From a virus: a DNA stretch of 39,512 bases. Position numbers and translations under genes: made by a program. Of the stretch, positions 23,553 through 32,119 are shown in pieces; within the stretch, counting starts at the first letter, position 1; each line of letters starts with the position of its first letter. The notes below the pieces were generated by a model. It saw only the letters and a list, made by a program, of their open reading frames with translations. It was not told where the DNA came from and made no database searches. The DNA lies in the IMG/VR virus record IMGVR_UViG_3300037502_002631, positions 1 through 39,512 of that record. The stretch is one strand, 5' to 3'.

Positions 23553-23964
23553 CGTCTTCGCGCTCGGCGCCGACCAGATCGAGGTGTTCTGGCCCTACCT
23601 CGAGCCGCACCTGAAGCGCGTCGAGCGCGAGACGGCGACCGTGTCGGTTGAGGGCTTGAAGGCGCTGGCGCTCAACTGCGAGGCGCAGGTCTGGGGTGTG
23701 CAGGACGCACGCGGGAACATCACCGGGGCGTGCATCACGCGCGTGTACGAGACGCCCAACGGGCGTTTCTGCACCGTGTTCGTCGCGGCCGGCATTTTGA
23801 TGCCCGCGTTGCCCGAGGGCATCGCGCTGATCGAGGACTGGGCGCGAGGCATCGGCTGCCGCGCCATCGAGATCATCGGTCGCCGCGGCTGGCAGCGCGT
23901 GCTGCCCGGGTACGAGCCCCGCGCCGTGGTGCTGGAGAAGAACCTGATCGGAGAGCTGCACTAA
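23536..23964 (+). CDS. GNAT-like internal virion protein (T7 gp13-like position)
   Basis: A 142-residue protein resembling a GNAT acetyltransferase fold: FWPYLEPHLKRVERETATVS, AQVWGVQDARGNITGACITR, then ALIEDWARGIGCRAIEIIGR and GWQRVLPGYEPRAVVLEKNL. In T7-like phages a GNAT-like gp13 lies at this point and helps virion assembly. The acetyl-CoA Q/RxxGxG/A loop is not clear, so enzymatic activity is doubtful. It overlaps the previous gene by 17 bases and the next ATG follows its stop directly. Confidence 0.6.
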   Translation: MSGSGNVFALGADQIEVFWPYLEPHLKRVERETATVSVEGLKALALNCEAQVWGVQDARGNITGACITRVYETPNGRFCTVFVAAGILMPALPEGIALIEDWARGIGCRAIEIIGRRGWQRVLPGYEPRAVVLEKNLIGELH

Positions 23965-25446
23965 ATGGCCACCCCTCCCGAATTCCTGATGCCGCGGCAG
24001 GTGCCGTACGCCCCCATGCCGCAAGGACTGGGCGCCTACGGCCAGCAGGCGTATCGCTTGGCCGGCGCACCGCCGCAGACGCAGCAGCGCCAATACAGCC
24101 TCTCCGGGCCTCTGGCGCCGTTTGCCAGTCCCGGCGGCGGCGGTGGCTCGAGCGGCGGCGATCTGGCCGGCCTGCTCGGCATGCTCGCGCAGAACCCGCA
24201 GGCACTCTCGGGCATTACCAACGCGGCGAAGGGGCTGCTGAACGGCAACAGCACGCCGCTCGTCCCGGGTTCGACGCGCTCGCTGCTGCAGGGCGGCGCA
24301 TCGACCACCAGCCTGATGAGCGGGATCGAGCCGACCCTGATCGCGCCCTCGGCGCCGACGATCGGCATGAACCCCGCCGTGGACGCGGCGATTACGCAGG
24401 CCAGTCAGGGCGCCGGGAGCGCGGCCGGCGCGGCCATCCCTGGCGCCGGGGTCGCCGGCGGCGGCGCCGCAACGGCTGCGTTCCCCGGCAGCACGCTCGG
24501 CCTGCTGCAGTCGGGCGTGCCCACCAGCGCGTTGATCAGCGCCTCGGCGCCGTCGCTTGGCATCCCGGCCGGGCTGCTGACGCCCGCGCAGTACGCCACC
24601 GCGATCACGCCGACGGCCACAATCCCCGGCGCTGCCGGTGCCGGCGCGGGCGCCTCCGGGTCGCTGGCCGGCCTCGCTGGCCCCGCGGCGCTGATCGCCG
24701 GCGGTCTGCTGGCCGGTCAGGGCATCAGCAAAGGCAAGGAGGGGCAGGCGGCGCTCGGCGGCGGCATCGCCGGCGCAGGCGCCTCGCTCATGGGGCTGGG
24801 CGCGCTTGGCCCGCTGGGGCTCGCGGGCGCGGCCATCGCGGCGCTCGGCGCGTCGATGGTTAACACCAAGGAATTCGGCGACGTGGCCCTGCGCAACTAT
24901 TGGAACGCGGTGGACTCCGGCCGCGGCATCGGCGAGACCGACCCCAACGAGCTCGCGCAGGGGTTCATCAATTTCTACCGGACCAACAAGAACGAGTTCC
25001 CGGGGCAGGCGAAGTACGGCCGCACCGGCAACGAGGACTTCATGCAGGACATGAAGCGCACGATCAACTCGGCGATCGAGCAGGGCACGGTGGCGCCCAA
25101 TGCCACGCCGCAGGAGATCCACGCCAAGGTCGTGCAGCCGTGGCTCGACACGATGGGGCAGGGGCCGCAGAACGCGGAGGCCCGGGCGATCCAGGACTTC
25201 ATGATGCAGGACCTGATCGCGAGCTATCAGCGCGGTGCGCCGATCAGCAACGCCGAGGTCAAGGGCGACCGGAAGTTCTCGATCGTCGCCGACCCGATCC
25301 GCTACCCGGCCGCACCGACGCCGGGCATGGCCACGATGGGCGCGCCGGCCGAAATGATCGACCTGTCGGGCGACATGATCCCGGTGCCACCGGGTGAAGA
25401 CGTGCTCGCGCAGTACATGGGATTGTTTGGAGGAGGCGCACGATGA
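23965..25446 (+). CDS. Internal/ejection-type virion protein
   Basis: A 493-residue protein. The first 325 residues are Gly/Ala/Pro/Ser-rich with long hydrophobic Ala-Gly stretches (GLAGPAALIAGGLLAGQGIS, LGPLGLAGAAIAALGASM) that could insert in membranes. The C-terminal part is ordinary (AQGFINFYRTNKNEFPGQAK, DFMQDMKRTINSAIEQGT). Such composition is seen in podophage proteins ejected with the DNA. It is the first of four large genes between nozzle and tail fibre. Role inferred from order and composition. Confidence 0.6.
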   Translation: MATPPEFLMPRQVPYAPMPQGLGAYGQQAYRLAGAPPQTQQRQYSLSGPLAPFASPGGGGGSSGGDLAGLLGMLAQNPQALSGITNAAKGLLNGNSTPLVPGSTRSLLQGGASTTSLMSGIEPTLIAPSAPTIGMNPAVDAAITQASQGAGSAAGAAIPGAGVAGGGAATAAFPGSTLGLLQSGVPTSALISASAPSLGIPAGLLTPAQYATAITPTATIPGAAGAGAGASGSLAGLAGPAALIAGGLLAGQGISKGKEGQAALGGGIAGAGASLMGLGALGPLGLAGAAIAALGASMVNTKEFGDVALRNYWNAVDSGRGIGETDPNELAQGFINFYRTNKNEFPGQAKYGRTGNEDFMQDMKRTINSAIEQGTVAPNATPQEIHAKVVQPWLDTMGQGPQNAEARAIQDFMMQDLIASYQRGAPISNAEVKGDRKFSIVADPIRYPAAPTPGMATMGAPAEMIDLSGDMIPVPPGEDVLAQYMGLFGGGAR

Positions 25447-26297
25447 GCCGGGACAACAACTCAGGGGCGGCCGTCCTGCAGACGCAGGCGCCGAGCTGGC
25501 AGCAGCCGTACCAGGCGCGCGGCCTCGAGCTCGCGCAGAACCAGCTCGAGATGGGCGCGCCGCAGCAGTACGGCGGCCAGACCGTCGTGCCGTTCTCGAC
25601 GCAGACCGAGCGGGCCATGCAGGGCATCGAGCAGCGGGCGCTCGGCGGCTCGCCGCTCGTCAACCAGGCCTCGCAGTACGTCAGCGGCCAGCTCGCCGGG
25701 CCGCCGACCTCGCAGTTCTCGTCAATGGTCAACCCGTACCTCGACCAGATGTTCCAGCGCGCCGCGCAGAACAGCCGCGCGAGCCTCGAGGGCGAGTTCG
25801 CCCGCGCCGGGCGGAACGTCAACGCGGCGGCGCCGATCCGCGGGCAGCAGCTCAACGATTTGGCCACGCAGTTCTACGGCGGGGCGTTCGAGAATCAGCA
25901 GCAGCGGGCGCTCTCCGACATCCTCTCGCAGCGCGGCCAGCAGCAGCAGGCGCTCTCCTCGGTGCCATATTTGGCCGACGCGCCGTACCGCGACATGGAG
26001 CGCCTCGCAGGCGTCGGGGCAAACGTCGAGGGCCTCGCGGGCCGCATCCAGCAGGACCAACAGCGGCGCTTCGACTACGAGCAGATGGCCCCGCAAATGC
26101 TGTTGGACCGCTTCGTGCAGCGCGCGAACGCGCAGATCGGGCAGGCGACGTACGAGCCGCAGGGCGGCAGCAACCAGAACGCCGCCGCGCTCGCCGGTGC
26201 GCTCCTCGGCGGACAGGCCGGCGCGCAGTTCAGCAACAGCAACTGGGCGCCGCTCATCGGCGCACTGGGCGGCGGCCTGCTCGGGAGGTACGGCTGA
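25443..26297 (+). CDS. Internal virion protein, Gln/Ala-rich
   Basis: A 284-residue protein: Gln-rich helices (PYQARGLELAQNQLEMGAPQ, ALSDILSQRGQQQQALSSVP) and a Gly/Ala C-terminus (ALAGALLGGQAGAQF). FSSMVNPYLDQMFQRAAQ and REFARAGRNVNAAA-like text (SLEGEFARAGRNVNAAAPIR) are common to phage ejection/injection-type proteins. Coupled to both neighbours by one- to four-base overlaps. Confidence 0.6.
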   Translation: MSRDNNSGAAVLQTQAPSWQQPYQARGLELAQNQLEMGAPQQYGGQTVVPFSTQTERAMQGIEQRALGGSPLVNQASQYVSGQLAGPPTSQFSSMVNPYLDQMFQRAAQNSRASLEGEFARAGRNVNAAAPIRGQQLNDLATQFYGGAFENQQQRALSDILSQRGQQQQALSSVPYLADAPYRDMERLAGVGANVEGLAGRIQQDQQRRFDYEQMAPQMLLDRFVQRANAQIGQATYEPQGGSNQNAAALAGALLGGQAGAQFSNSNWAPLIGALGGGLLGRYG

Positions 26298-27433
26298 TGG
26301 CAAACGGACTTCTCGGCGATCCCACGGCCCTGCGCGGCCTGCTGCAGTCGCCCAGCACCACGGACTTCGCGCTCGCCCTGTTGGCGAACTCCGGCTACAG
26401 CCCGCGCCGGCGCAGCCTTGGCGAGATCGTCGGCGCCTCCATGCTGCAGTCGCGCCAGATGGCTGCGGAGCAGGCGCAGCAGAAGCTGCGCGAGCAGTAC
26501 ATGCAGGCGCAGATTGCGGCGATGCAGCAGCGTCCCGAAGCGCAGCGCCGCATTGTGAAGGGTCCGGACGGCCTTGATTACTACGAGGACGGAACGCGCG
26601 TACTGCCAAATGTGCAGGCGCCCGCTGCGTCGCGGAAGCCGCGCGAGACGCGCGAAGTCAACGATGGCCCCTTGGTGCGCACTGAGGAGTTCAACCCCGA
26701 AACCGGCCAGTGGGAGCTGATTGCAAAAGCGCCGCGGTGGTCGCCTCAGGCGCCAGCGGCCGCAGCAGAATCTCCGGCGGCCGTGCGTGAGTACGAATTT
26801 TTCAATCGTTTGCCGGCAGAGCAGCAGAAACGCTACCTAGCTCTCAAGCGCGCCCAGCAAGTCGAAAACATCGGCGGCGTGCCGACCATCGTCGGCGCGG
26901 CTGGCGACACGACGCCGTTGTCGACGCCCGATGCGGAAGCGGAGGCGCGCCGGAAAGCAGCCGCCGCTACGGCGCAGGGCGCCGCTGATGTGGAGGGCGC
27001 CGGCAAGCGTGGCGCCGCCCGAGGTCTGGGCTACGTCATCCAACAGTTCCGCGGGCAGATTCCGCGCACGCCCCAGGGCGGACCCATGGGCGCCGTCGGC
27101 ATGATCGGCAGCGTTACCCAGTCTCAGGAAGCGCGACGATTCAACAACCTGAGGGAGCAGCTTTCGACCGAGCTGCGCACGGTATTCCGCATCCCTGGCG
27201 AAGGCACGCTGTCCGACCGCGAGCAGGCGCAGTACGGCGTCCAGTTGCCCGACGTCAAGAATTCGCCTGATACCAACGAAGCGATCTTGCAGGACGTGCA
27301 GGCACGCGTCGCGGCGCGCTTGGGGCAAAGCGCCCCCGCCGCGCCGGGCGCAACGCAGGGCGCCGCCACCGCGCCCGCAACTTCGCCGCGCCGTCGGGTG
27401 CGCGTTGATTCCAACGGCAACGTGATCAGGTAA
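26297..27433 (+). CDS. Internal virion protein, coiled-coil
   Basis: A 378-residue protein from ATG 26297 (overlaps previous stop). N-terminus FALALLANSGYSPRRRSLGE and EIVGASMLQSRQMAAEQAQQ, a coiled coil, then a mid part (GLDYYEDGTRVLPNVQ; RTEEFNPETGQWELIAKA) and FRIPGEGTLSDREQAQYGVQ near 295-315, a motif widely found in podophage ejection-cluster proteins. Slightly lower GC from about 26,560. Function is inferred from the cluster. Confidence 0.6.
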   Translation: MANGLLGDPTALRGLLQSPSTTDFALALLANSGYSPRRRSLGEIVGASMLQSRQMAAEQAQQKLREQYMQAQIAAMQQRPEAQRRIVKGPDGLDYYEDGTRVLPNVQAPAASRKPRETREVNDGPLVRTEEFNPETGQWELIAKAPRWSPQAPAAAAESPAAVREYEFFNRLPAEQQKRYLALKRAQQVENIGGVPTIVGAAGDTTPLSTPDAEAEARRKAAAATAQGAADVEGAGKRGAARGLGYVIQQFRGQIPRTPQGGPMGAVGMIGSVTQSQEARRFNNLREQLSTELRTVFRIPGEGTLSDREQAQYGVQLPDVKNSPDTNEAILQDVQARVAARLGQSAPAAPGATQGAATAPATSPRRRVRVDSNGNVIR

Positions 27434-27437
27434 CGCC

Positions 27438-29528
27438 ATGGAAATTGAACTTCCTGACGGCACCATTCTTGACGCGCCGGACGACGCCGATCCGAGCGCC
27501 GTTGCCAAAGCCTACCTCGCAAAACAGCAACCCCGCCGCTCGCCGCTGGAGTACGCCTCGGGCCTTGCCGCTGCGGCCAATCAGGGCATGACGCTGGGCT
27601 TCGCCGACGAGATCCAGGCCGGCGGCGAAAGCTTGCTCAACAGTCTGACCGGCGGGCGCGTCGGCGCGCCGTACCGGCAGTCGCTTGAACGGCAGCGCAA
27701 AGAGCGGGCCGCGTTTGCCGGCGACAACCCATGGGCGTCCGGCTTGGCGACCGGCGCAGGCGCCGTGGTGCCCGGCGCCTTGTCCGCTGGTGCCCGGCTG
27801 ATCGCAGCGCCGGCGACGAACGCGGCGCCCGGTGCGTTTCAGTTGCTGCGCGAGTCGCTGTTTGGTGGCGGCGCGCCGGTGCGCCCCGTCAACACCGTGG
27901 TCGACGCCGTGCGCGAGGGCGCGCGAGCAGGTGCCGTGCCGGGCTTCGTCGCGGGCGCCGGAACGGCCGAGCCCGGCCAGCGCCTTGAGGGCGCGATCCT
28001 GGGCGGCGGCATGGGCGCGGCGGTCGGCGGCGCCGTCGGCGGCGCCATGCAGGGCGCCAATTGGATCATGGGCAAGGCGACGCCGTGGCTGCGCAAGGTG
28101 GTCGATTCGCTGAACGTCGATAACGCCGCCGGCGTGTCGCGCGTGGCGCCGGCAGGACCAACGCAGCCGACGAGCTCGGCGCCGATCACGGCCGCCGAGG
28201 CGCGCATCCTGCGGGCCATGGAGGAGGGCGGCGTGAGCCCCGAAGACGCCGCGATGGCGCTTCGGCGAGCGCGCGAGCTCAACGTGCCGCTAGGTCTCGT
28301 GGACGTCGGCGGCCAGCCGCTGCAGCGCGTGGCGCGTGGCGCGCGGACGGCGCCGGGCGAGGGGAGCGCAATCCTTGACGACGCCTTGACGGGCCGCGCT
28401 GCCGGCCAAACGGATCGGGTCATCAGCCAACTGGAGCGCGGTTTCGGCCGTACTAGCACGTCTGACGCCGGCTCTCGCGCCGATGCGCTGCTGTCGAAGG
28501 CGCGTTCTGACTCAAGCCCGCTGTATCGCGATCTGGCGAAACTGCCGGACATCGACGACCCCGTCGTTTCCCGCATCATGCAAACGCCTTTCGTGCGGCA
28601 GAAATTTCAGGATCTGGAAGCTGCGCGAGCCTCCCTTGGGCAGCCTGTGCTGCCCCTGTACGACGAAGCCGGGAATTTCGCCCGTCCGGTTACCTTTCGC
28701 GACGTCGACGCCGCCAAGCAGTTGATGGACGAGACGCTACGCCCGGTTTACCAGCAGGGGCCGCGGCCGCCCGGCTCGGTGGACATTTCCAGCCGGCAAT
28801 TCCGGGAAAACCTGCAAGGCATTCGCCGGGAGCTGGTGAGCGCCGCGGACGCAGCGCCGGGCGGGGAGCTGTACGCCCGCGCCCGTTCCAGTTACGCCGG
28901 CCCGGCTCAGGCGCGCGACGCTTTCGAGGCGGGGCGCGAGCTGATTCGTCGGCCGACCGAAATCGCTGACGTTCGCGCGGAGCTGCGCGGCGCTTCGCCG
29001 GCTGAGCGCAAGTGGTATGAGCGCGGCGCCATTGAGGCGTTGCGGGGCAAGATCGAGAGCACGCCAGACCTGACCGGCAATCGCAACGTGCTGAGCTCGT
29101 TCTACGGCAATCGCGCCGACCGGGCCAAGGTGCTCGAGGTAGTCAACCCGCGCCGCCGCGGCCTACTGGACGAAGCGTTGATGCTAGAGAACCGCGCCGC
29201 GCAGACGCGCAACTTTGTGCAAAGCGGCTCGCAGACCGCGGACAAGGCTGCGGAATTGCTGGATCAAACCACCGACCTTGCAACAGACGTCGCCACCGGC
29301 AACAAGCTCGGAGCCTTTCGCGGCGCCCTGCAGTGGCTGTCCGGCAAGGTCGGCCGCGAAACGAACGCCGCGATCGCGCGCCAGCTCGCCAATTTCGACA
29401 ACCCTGAGGCGCAGCAGGCCTTCCTGCAGCGCCTGATCGAGCTGCGGCGCATCGGCGCGCTGCAGGCGCAGGACGTCGCGGCGACCGCTCGCGCCATGGC
29501 CGTGCAGACGCGGACGGAGGGCGAATGA
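27438..29528 (+). CDS. Large ejection-type virion protein
   Basis: A 696-residue protein. N-terminal IELPDGTILDAPDDADPS with VAKAYLAKQQ is a short module common at the start of large phage internal proteins. A Gly/Ala-rich region with possible membrane helices lies at about 95-215 (GAVVPGALSAGARLIAA, GGGMGAAVGGAVGGAMQGA). The rest is long helices (EDAAMALRRARELNVPLGLV, AAQTRNFVQSGSQTADKAAE, ANFDNPEAQQAFLQRLIELR). No lytic transglycosylase motif is visible. It probably enters the cell with DNA and helps form the channel. ATGA overlap with the fibre gene. Confidence 0.6.
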   Translation: MEIELPDGTILDAPDDADPSAVAKAYLAKQQPRRSPLEYASGLAAAANQGMTLGFADEIQAGGESLLNSLTGGRVGAPYRQSLERQRKERAAFAGDNPWASGLATGAGAVVPGALSAGARLIAAPATNAAPGAFQLLRESLFGGGAPVRPVNTVVDAVREGARAGAVPGFVAGAGTAEPGQRLEGAILGGGMGAAVGGAVGGAMQGANWIMGKATPWLRKVVDSLNVDNAAGVSRVAPAGPTQPTSSAPITAAEARILRAMEEGGVSPEDAAMALRRARELNVPLGLVDVGGQPLQRVARGARTAPGEGSAILDDALTGRAAGQTDRVISQLERGFGRTSTSDAGSRADALLSKARSDSSPLYRDLAKLPDIDDPVVSRIMQTPFVRQKFQDLEAARASLGQPVLPLYDEAGNFARPVTFRDVDAAKQLMDETLRPVYQQGPRPPGSVDISSRQFRENLQGIRRELVSAADAAPGGELYARARSSYAGPAQARDAFEAGRELIRRPTEIADVRAELRGASPAERKWYERGAIEALRGKIESTPDLTGNRNVLSSFYGNRADRAKVLEVVNPRRRGLLDEALMLENRAAQTRNFVQSGSQTADKAAELLDQTTDLATDVATGNKLGAFRGALQWLSGKVGRETNAAIARQLANFDNPEAQQAFLQRLIELRRIGALQAQDVAATARAMAVQTRTEGE

Positions 29529-30691
29529 GCGCCATCAGCACCTGGTCGACCACACCGGCCAACAACAACAACTCGGCCCCCGACGGCGCCCCGGAGGGCA
29601 TGGCGCCCTCGGGCGTGAACGACACCATTCGCGAGCTCATGGCGCGCATTCGGGAGTGGTACGAGGACGCGCAGTGGATCGACCTCGGGCTGACGCATAC
29701 GCGCGTCAGCACGTCGCAGTTTTCGATCGCCGGCAACTACACCACGATCTACACCGTCGGCCGCCGCGTGCGGATGAGCGGCTCTTCGACGACCTACGGC
29801 ACAATCTCGGCCGTGTCGTACGTCGCGCCCGACACGACGGTGACCGTGGCGGAGCTCACGGTGCCCAACACGCTCTCGGCGGTGTCGATCAGCATCCTGA
29901 CGCCTGACGGCTCGGCGATCCCGACCGTGTTTCCGGCCGGCCCGACGGACTTCACGGGCGGGGCGATGCGCATTGCCGGCAGCGGCACCTGGTCGGCCGG
30001 CGCGGGTCTCGAGCTGATCTACGACAGCGTCACCCCGGTCGCCACGGTGCAGGCCTACGACCGCGCGGCGTCGGCCGCCCGGGCGCTGCGCCTGAACGGC
30101 TCGTCGGTGTCGGTGCGCGTCAACGGCGCAGAAGTCGGCCTGTTCGCCGCCGCGAGCTCAGGCAACGTTCTCACGCTGCCGGGGTCGCTGCGGATCTCTG
30201 GCGCCGCGACGCTCGGCGCCAGCTCGACGCCCGGCGTGTGGTCCTTTGAGACGCCCGTTGTGCGCCAGTACCTCGGCGACGGCACGGGCTACAGCTTCCG
30301 ACTCGCCAACCGTACCGGCGGCGCGACAACCGACGTGTTCACGTTCCTCGACACCGGCGTGCAGGTCATCACGGGCGCCGATGCGATCCTCGCGTTCGTC
30401 GAAACGGGCGTGACCGCCGACAACGGCCGCTGGCGCTGGCGGGCCAACGGCGAGGCGTTCCTGTTGCAGGCGTACAACGACGCGGATTCGGCGCAGGCCG
30501 CCGCGATCACCGTCGAGCGCACCGGCACGACCATCGACAGCGTGGCCGTCAGCACGAAGCTGGCGCTCGCCTCGCACACGACCAGCACGTCAGCGAGCGC
30601 CGGCGGCGCCTCCGCGCTGCCCGCGCTGCCGGCCGGCTACGTCACGGTGGCCGTCAACGGCGTCGACAAGAAGATCCCGTACTACGACTAG
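29525..30691 (+). CDS. Tail fibre-like protein
   Basis: A 388-residue protein. The N-terminus (STWSTTPANNNNSAPDGAPE, GVNDTIRELMARIREWYEDA) is the standard virion-attachment module of podophage tail fibres. A beta-rich shaft follows (FSIAGNYTTIYTVGRRVRMS, TTVTVAELTVPNTLSAVSIS), and the C-terminus LPALPAGYVTVAVNGVDKKI with PYYD is common in fibre tips. No intramolecular chaperone domain is visible. Placed just before lysis genes. Likely a receptor-binding fibre. Confidence 0.75.
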   Translation: MSAISTWSTTPANNNNSAPDGAPEGMAPSGVNDTIRELMARIREWYEDAQWIDLGLTHTRVSTSQFSIAGNYTTIYTVGRRVRMSGSSTTYGTISAVSYVAPDTTVTVAELTVPNTLSAVSISILTPDGSAIPTVFPAGPTDFTGGAMRIAGSGTWSAGAGLELIYDSVTPVATVQAYDRAASAARALRLNGSSVSVRVNGAEVGLFAAASSGNVLTLPGSLRISGAATLGASSTPGVWSFETPVVRQYLGDGTGYSFRLANRTGGATTDVFTFLDTGVQVITGADAILAFVETGVTADNGRWRWRANGEAFLLQAYNDADSAQAAAITVERTGTTIDSVAVSTKLALASHTTSTSASAGGASALPALPAGYVTVAVNGVDKKIPYYD

Positions 30692-30699
30692 GAGCGGTC

Positions 30700-30918
30700 A
30701 TGCAGGAGCGAGCGGACGAGATCGAGGCGCGGCTGCGCGACGTGGAGACCAAAATGACGACGCACGAGGCCATCTGCTCCGAGCGTTATCGGCAGATCAT
30801 CGAAGGCGCAAGCCGCCTTGCGGACGAGCTCAAGGGCACGAACGCGCTGATCCGCACGGTGGGGCTGCTGCTGGTGGCCGGCATGGCCGGCGTCATCATC
30901 AGCCAGGTGATGCCGTGA
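30700..30918 (+). CDS. Putative holin or XhlA-type membrane protein
   Basis: A 72-residue protein. Residues 1-48 form a charged amphipathic helix (IEARLRDVETKMTTHEAICS) and the end is one membrane segment (LIRTVGLLLVAGMAGVIISQ). This layout resembles XhlA/haemolysin-type lysis proteins. It is the first lysis gene and overlaps the endolysin by GTGA; GGAG precedes its ATG. Confidence 0.6.
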   Translation: MQERADEIEARLRDVETKMTTHEAICSERYRQIIEGASRLADELKGTNALIRTVGLLLVAGMAGVIISQVMP

Positions 30919-31382
30919 CCGACCGCATCAGCCGCAATTTTACCGTGGCCGAGATGACGGTCAGCGCCACCGCCGCCCGCATGGGGCGCGTCGTCGAGCT
31001 CGCCGAATACGCCCGGCCGAACCTCGAGCGCCTGTGCGCCGAGATTCTGGAGCCGCTGCGGGCGAGCCTGCGAAAGCCGATCGTCATCATCTCGGGCTAC
31101 CGGCCGCCGTGGCTGAACCGCGCCGTCGGGGGCTCGCCGACCAGCCAGCACATGCGCGGCGAGGCCGCCGACATCATCGTCCCGGGCTTCACGCCGCGCG
31201 AGGTGTGCGAGCGGATCATCCGGCTGGAGCTCCCTTTTCACCAGTTGATCCTGGAATTCCCGCCGAACGGCTGGGTGCACGTGTCCGTCGCGCCAGAAGG
31301 GGCCAAGGCGCCGGCCGGGCAGGTCCGCACCGCCCGCAAGGTCAACGGCCTCACCCGCTACACCCCGGGGCTTGTCGCATGA
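30915..31382 (+). CDS. Endolysin: peptidase M15 family
   Basis: A 155-residue protein from GTG 30915. Peptidase_M15_3 features: NFTVAEMTVSATAARMG, IVIISGYRPPWLNRAVGG, then SQHMRGEAADIIV with the zinc His and Asp (SxHxxGxAxD), and WVHVS with the second zinc His. Such D-Ala-D-Ala-type carboxypeptidases/endopeptidases cut peptidoglycan cross-links. No signal peptide, so holin-dependent export is expected. It overlaps both flanking membrane-protein genes. Confidence 0.9.
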   Translation: MTDRISRNFTVAEMTVSATAARMGRVVELAEYARPNLERLCAEILEPLRASLRKPIVIISGYRPPWLNRAVGGSPTSQHMRGEAADIIVPGFTPREVCERIIRLELPFHQLILEFPPNGWVHVSVAPEGAKAPAGQVRTARKVNGLTRYTPGLVA

Positions 31383-31591
31383 ACATCCGCAAGATTGCCT
31401 CCTCGCGCCTCAACTACGACTGGATCGGCCTCGCTACGGCGCTGATCGGCTTTCTGATGGCCGCCGACCTCTCGTTCCTGCCGCCGCGCTACGCCGGCGT
31501 CGCGCTGCTGGCGCTGGGCGCGGCCAACGTCACGCTCGCCTGGTATCGGGCGCAGGTCGGCGTCGGCGGGCAGAAGTCGCTGGAGCCGTGA
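31379..31591 (+). CDS. Small two-TM protein, holin candidate
   Basis: A 70-residue protein from ATG 31379 (ATGA overlap with the endolysin). Two membrane segments: DWIGLATALIGFLMAADLSF and YAGVALLALGAANVTLAWY. Class II-type holin shape. Either this or the gene at 30700 is the holin; the other could be an antiholin. Confidence 0.6.
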   Translation: MNIRKIASSRLNYDWIGLATALIGFLMAADLSFLPPRYAGVALLALGAANVTLAWYRAQVGVGGQKSLEP

Positions 31592-31962
31592 ACCCGCTCC
31601 TGCTGCGGGCGCTGCCCTACGCCCTCGGGGCGGCGCTGGTGGCCGGCCTGCTCTGGGGCGCCTACGACTGGGCCTACGACCGCGGCAGAGCCTCGGAGCG
31701 GGCGCGGTGGGAGCAGGCCACGGCAGAGGCCGCCGAGCGCTTCAGCGCCGCCCTGGCGGCCCAGCAGGCGCGTCTGGAGCAGCTCGACGCCGAGCTCGCC
31801 AAGGCCCGCCGGACGGCCAACAAAGCCCGGGAGGAGCTCTCCGATGCGCTTGCGTCCGATCCTGCCAGCCGCGACTGGGCTGCTGGCGCTGTGCCTGAGC
31901 GGGTGCGCCGCGCCCTCGGTGATCCTGCAGTGCCCGCCGATCCCTCGCGCCCTGACCGCTGA
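31588..31962 (+). CDS. Rz-like inner-membrane spanin (i-spanin)
   Basis: A 124-residue protein from GTG 31588. An N-terminal signal anchor (LLLRALPYALGAALVAGLLW) is followed by a periplasmic coiled coil (SAALAAQQARLEQLDAELAK) and a Pro-rich end. Its 3' part contains the start of a lipoprotein gene in another frame, the classic Rz/Rz1 layout. The pair spans the periplasm and fuses inner and outer membranes in the last lysis step. Confidence 0.8.
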   Translation: MNPLLLRALPYALGAALVAGLLWGAYDWAYDRGRASERARWEQATAEAAERFSAALAAQQARLEQLDAELAKARRTANKAREELSDALASDPASRDWAAGAVPERVRRALGDPAVPADPSRPDR

Positions 31963-32119
31963 GTGCGTCCCCGAACCCCGCCCCCTCGCCACGAACGGCG
32001 ACCTCGCCCGCGCGCTTACCGACAGCCGCGAGTGCGTCGTGACGCAGAACCTGCAGCTTCGGGCGATCGCGGAGCTGGCGGACTGTCGGCGGGAGTTGCC
32101 CGCTAGGCGGCCAGAATGA
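31844..32119 (+). CDS. Rz1-like outer-membrane lipoprotein spanin (o-spanin)
   Basis: A 91-residue protein that begins inside Rz in another frame. Signal peptide with lipobox: MRLRPILPAATGLLALCLSGC, with lipidation expected at Cys21; the mature part begins AAPSVILQCPPIPRALTAEC. Length is longer than lambda Rz1 but normal for spanins of this kind. It overlaps the convergent integrase end by 17 bases. Implies a host with an outer membrane. Confidence 0.8.
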   Translation: MRLRPILPAATGLLALCLSGCAAPSVILQCPPIPRALTAECVPEPRPLATNGDLARALTDSRECVVTQNLQLRAIAELADCRRELPARRPE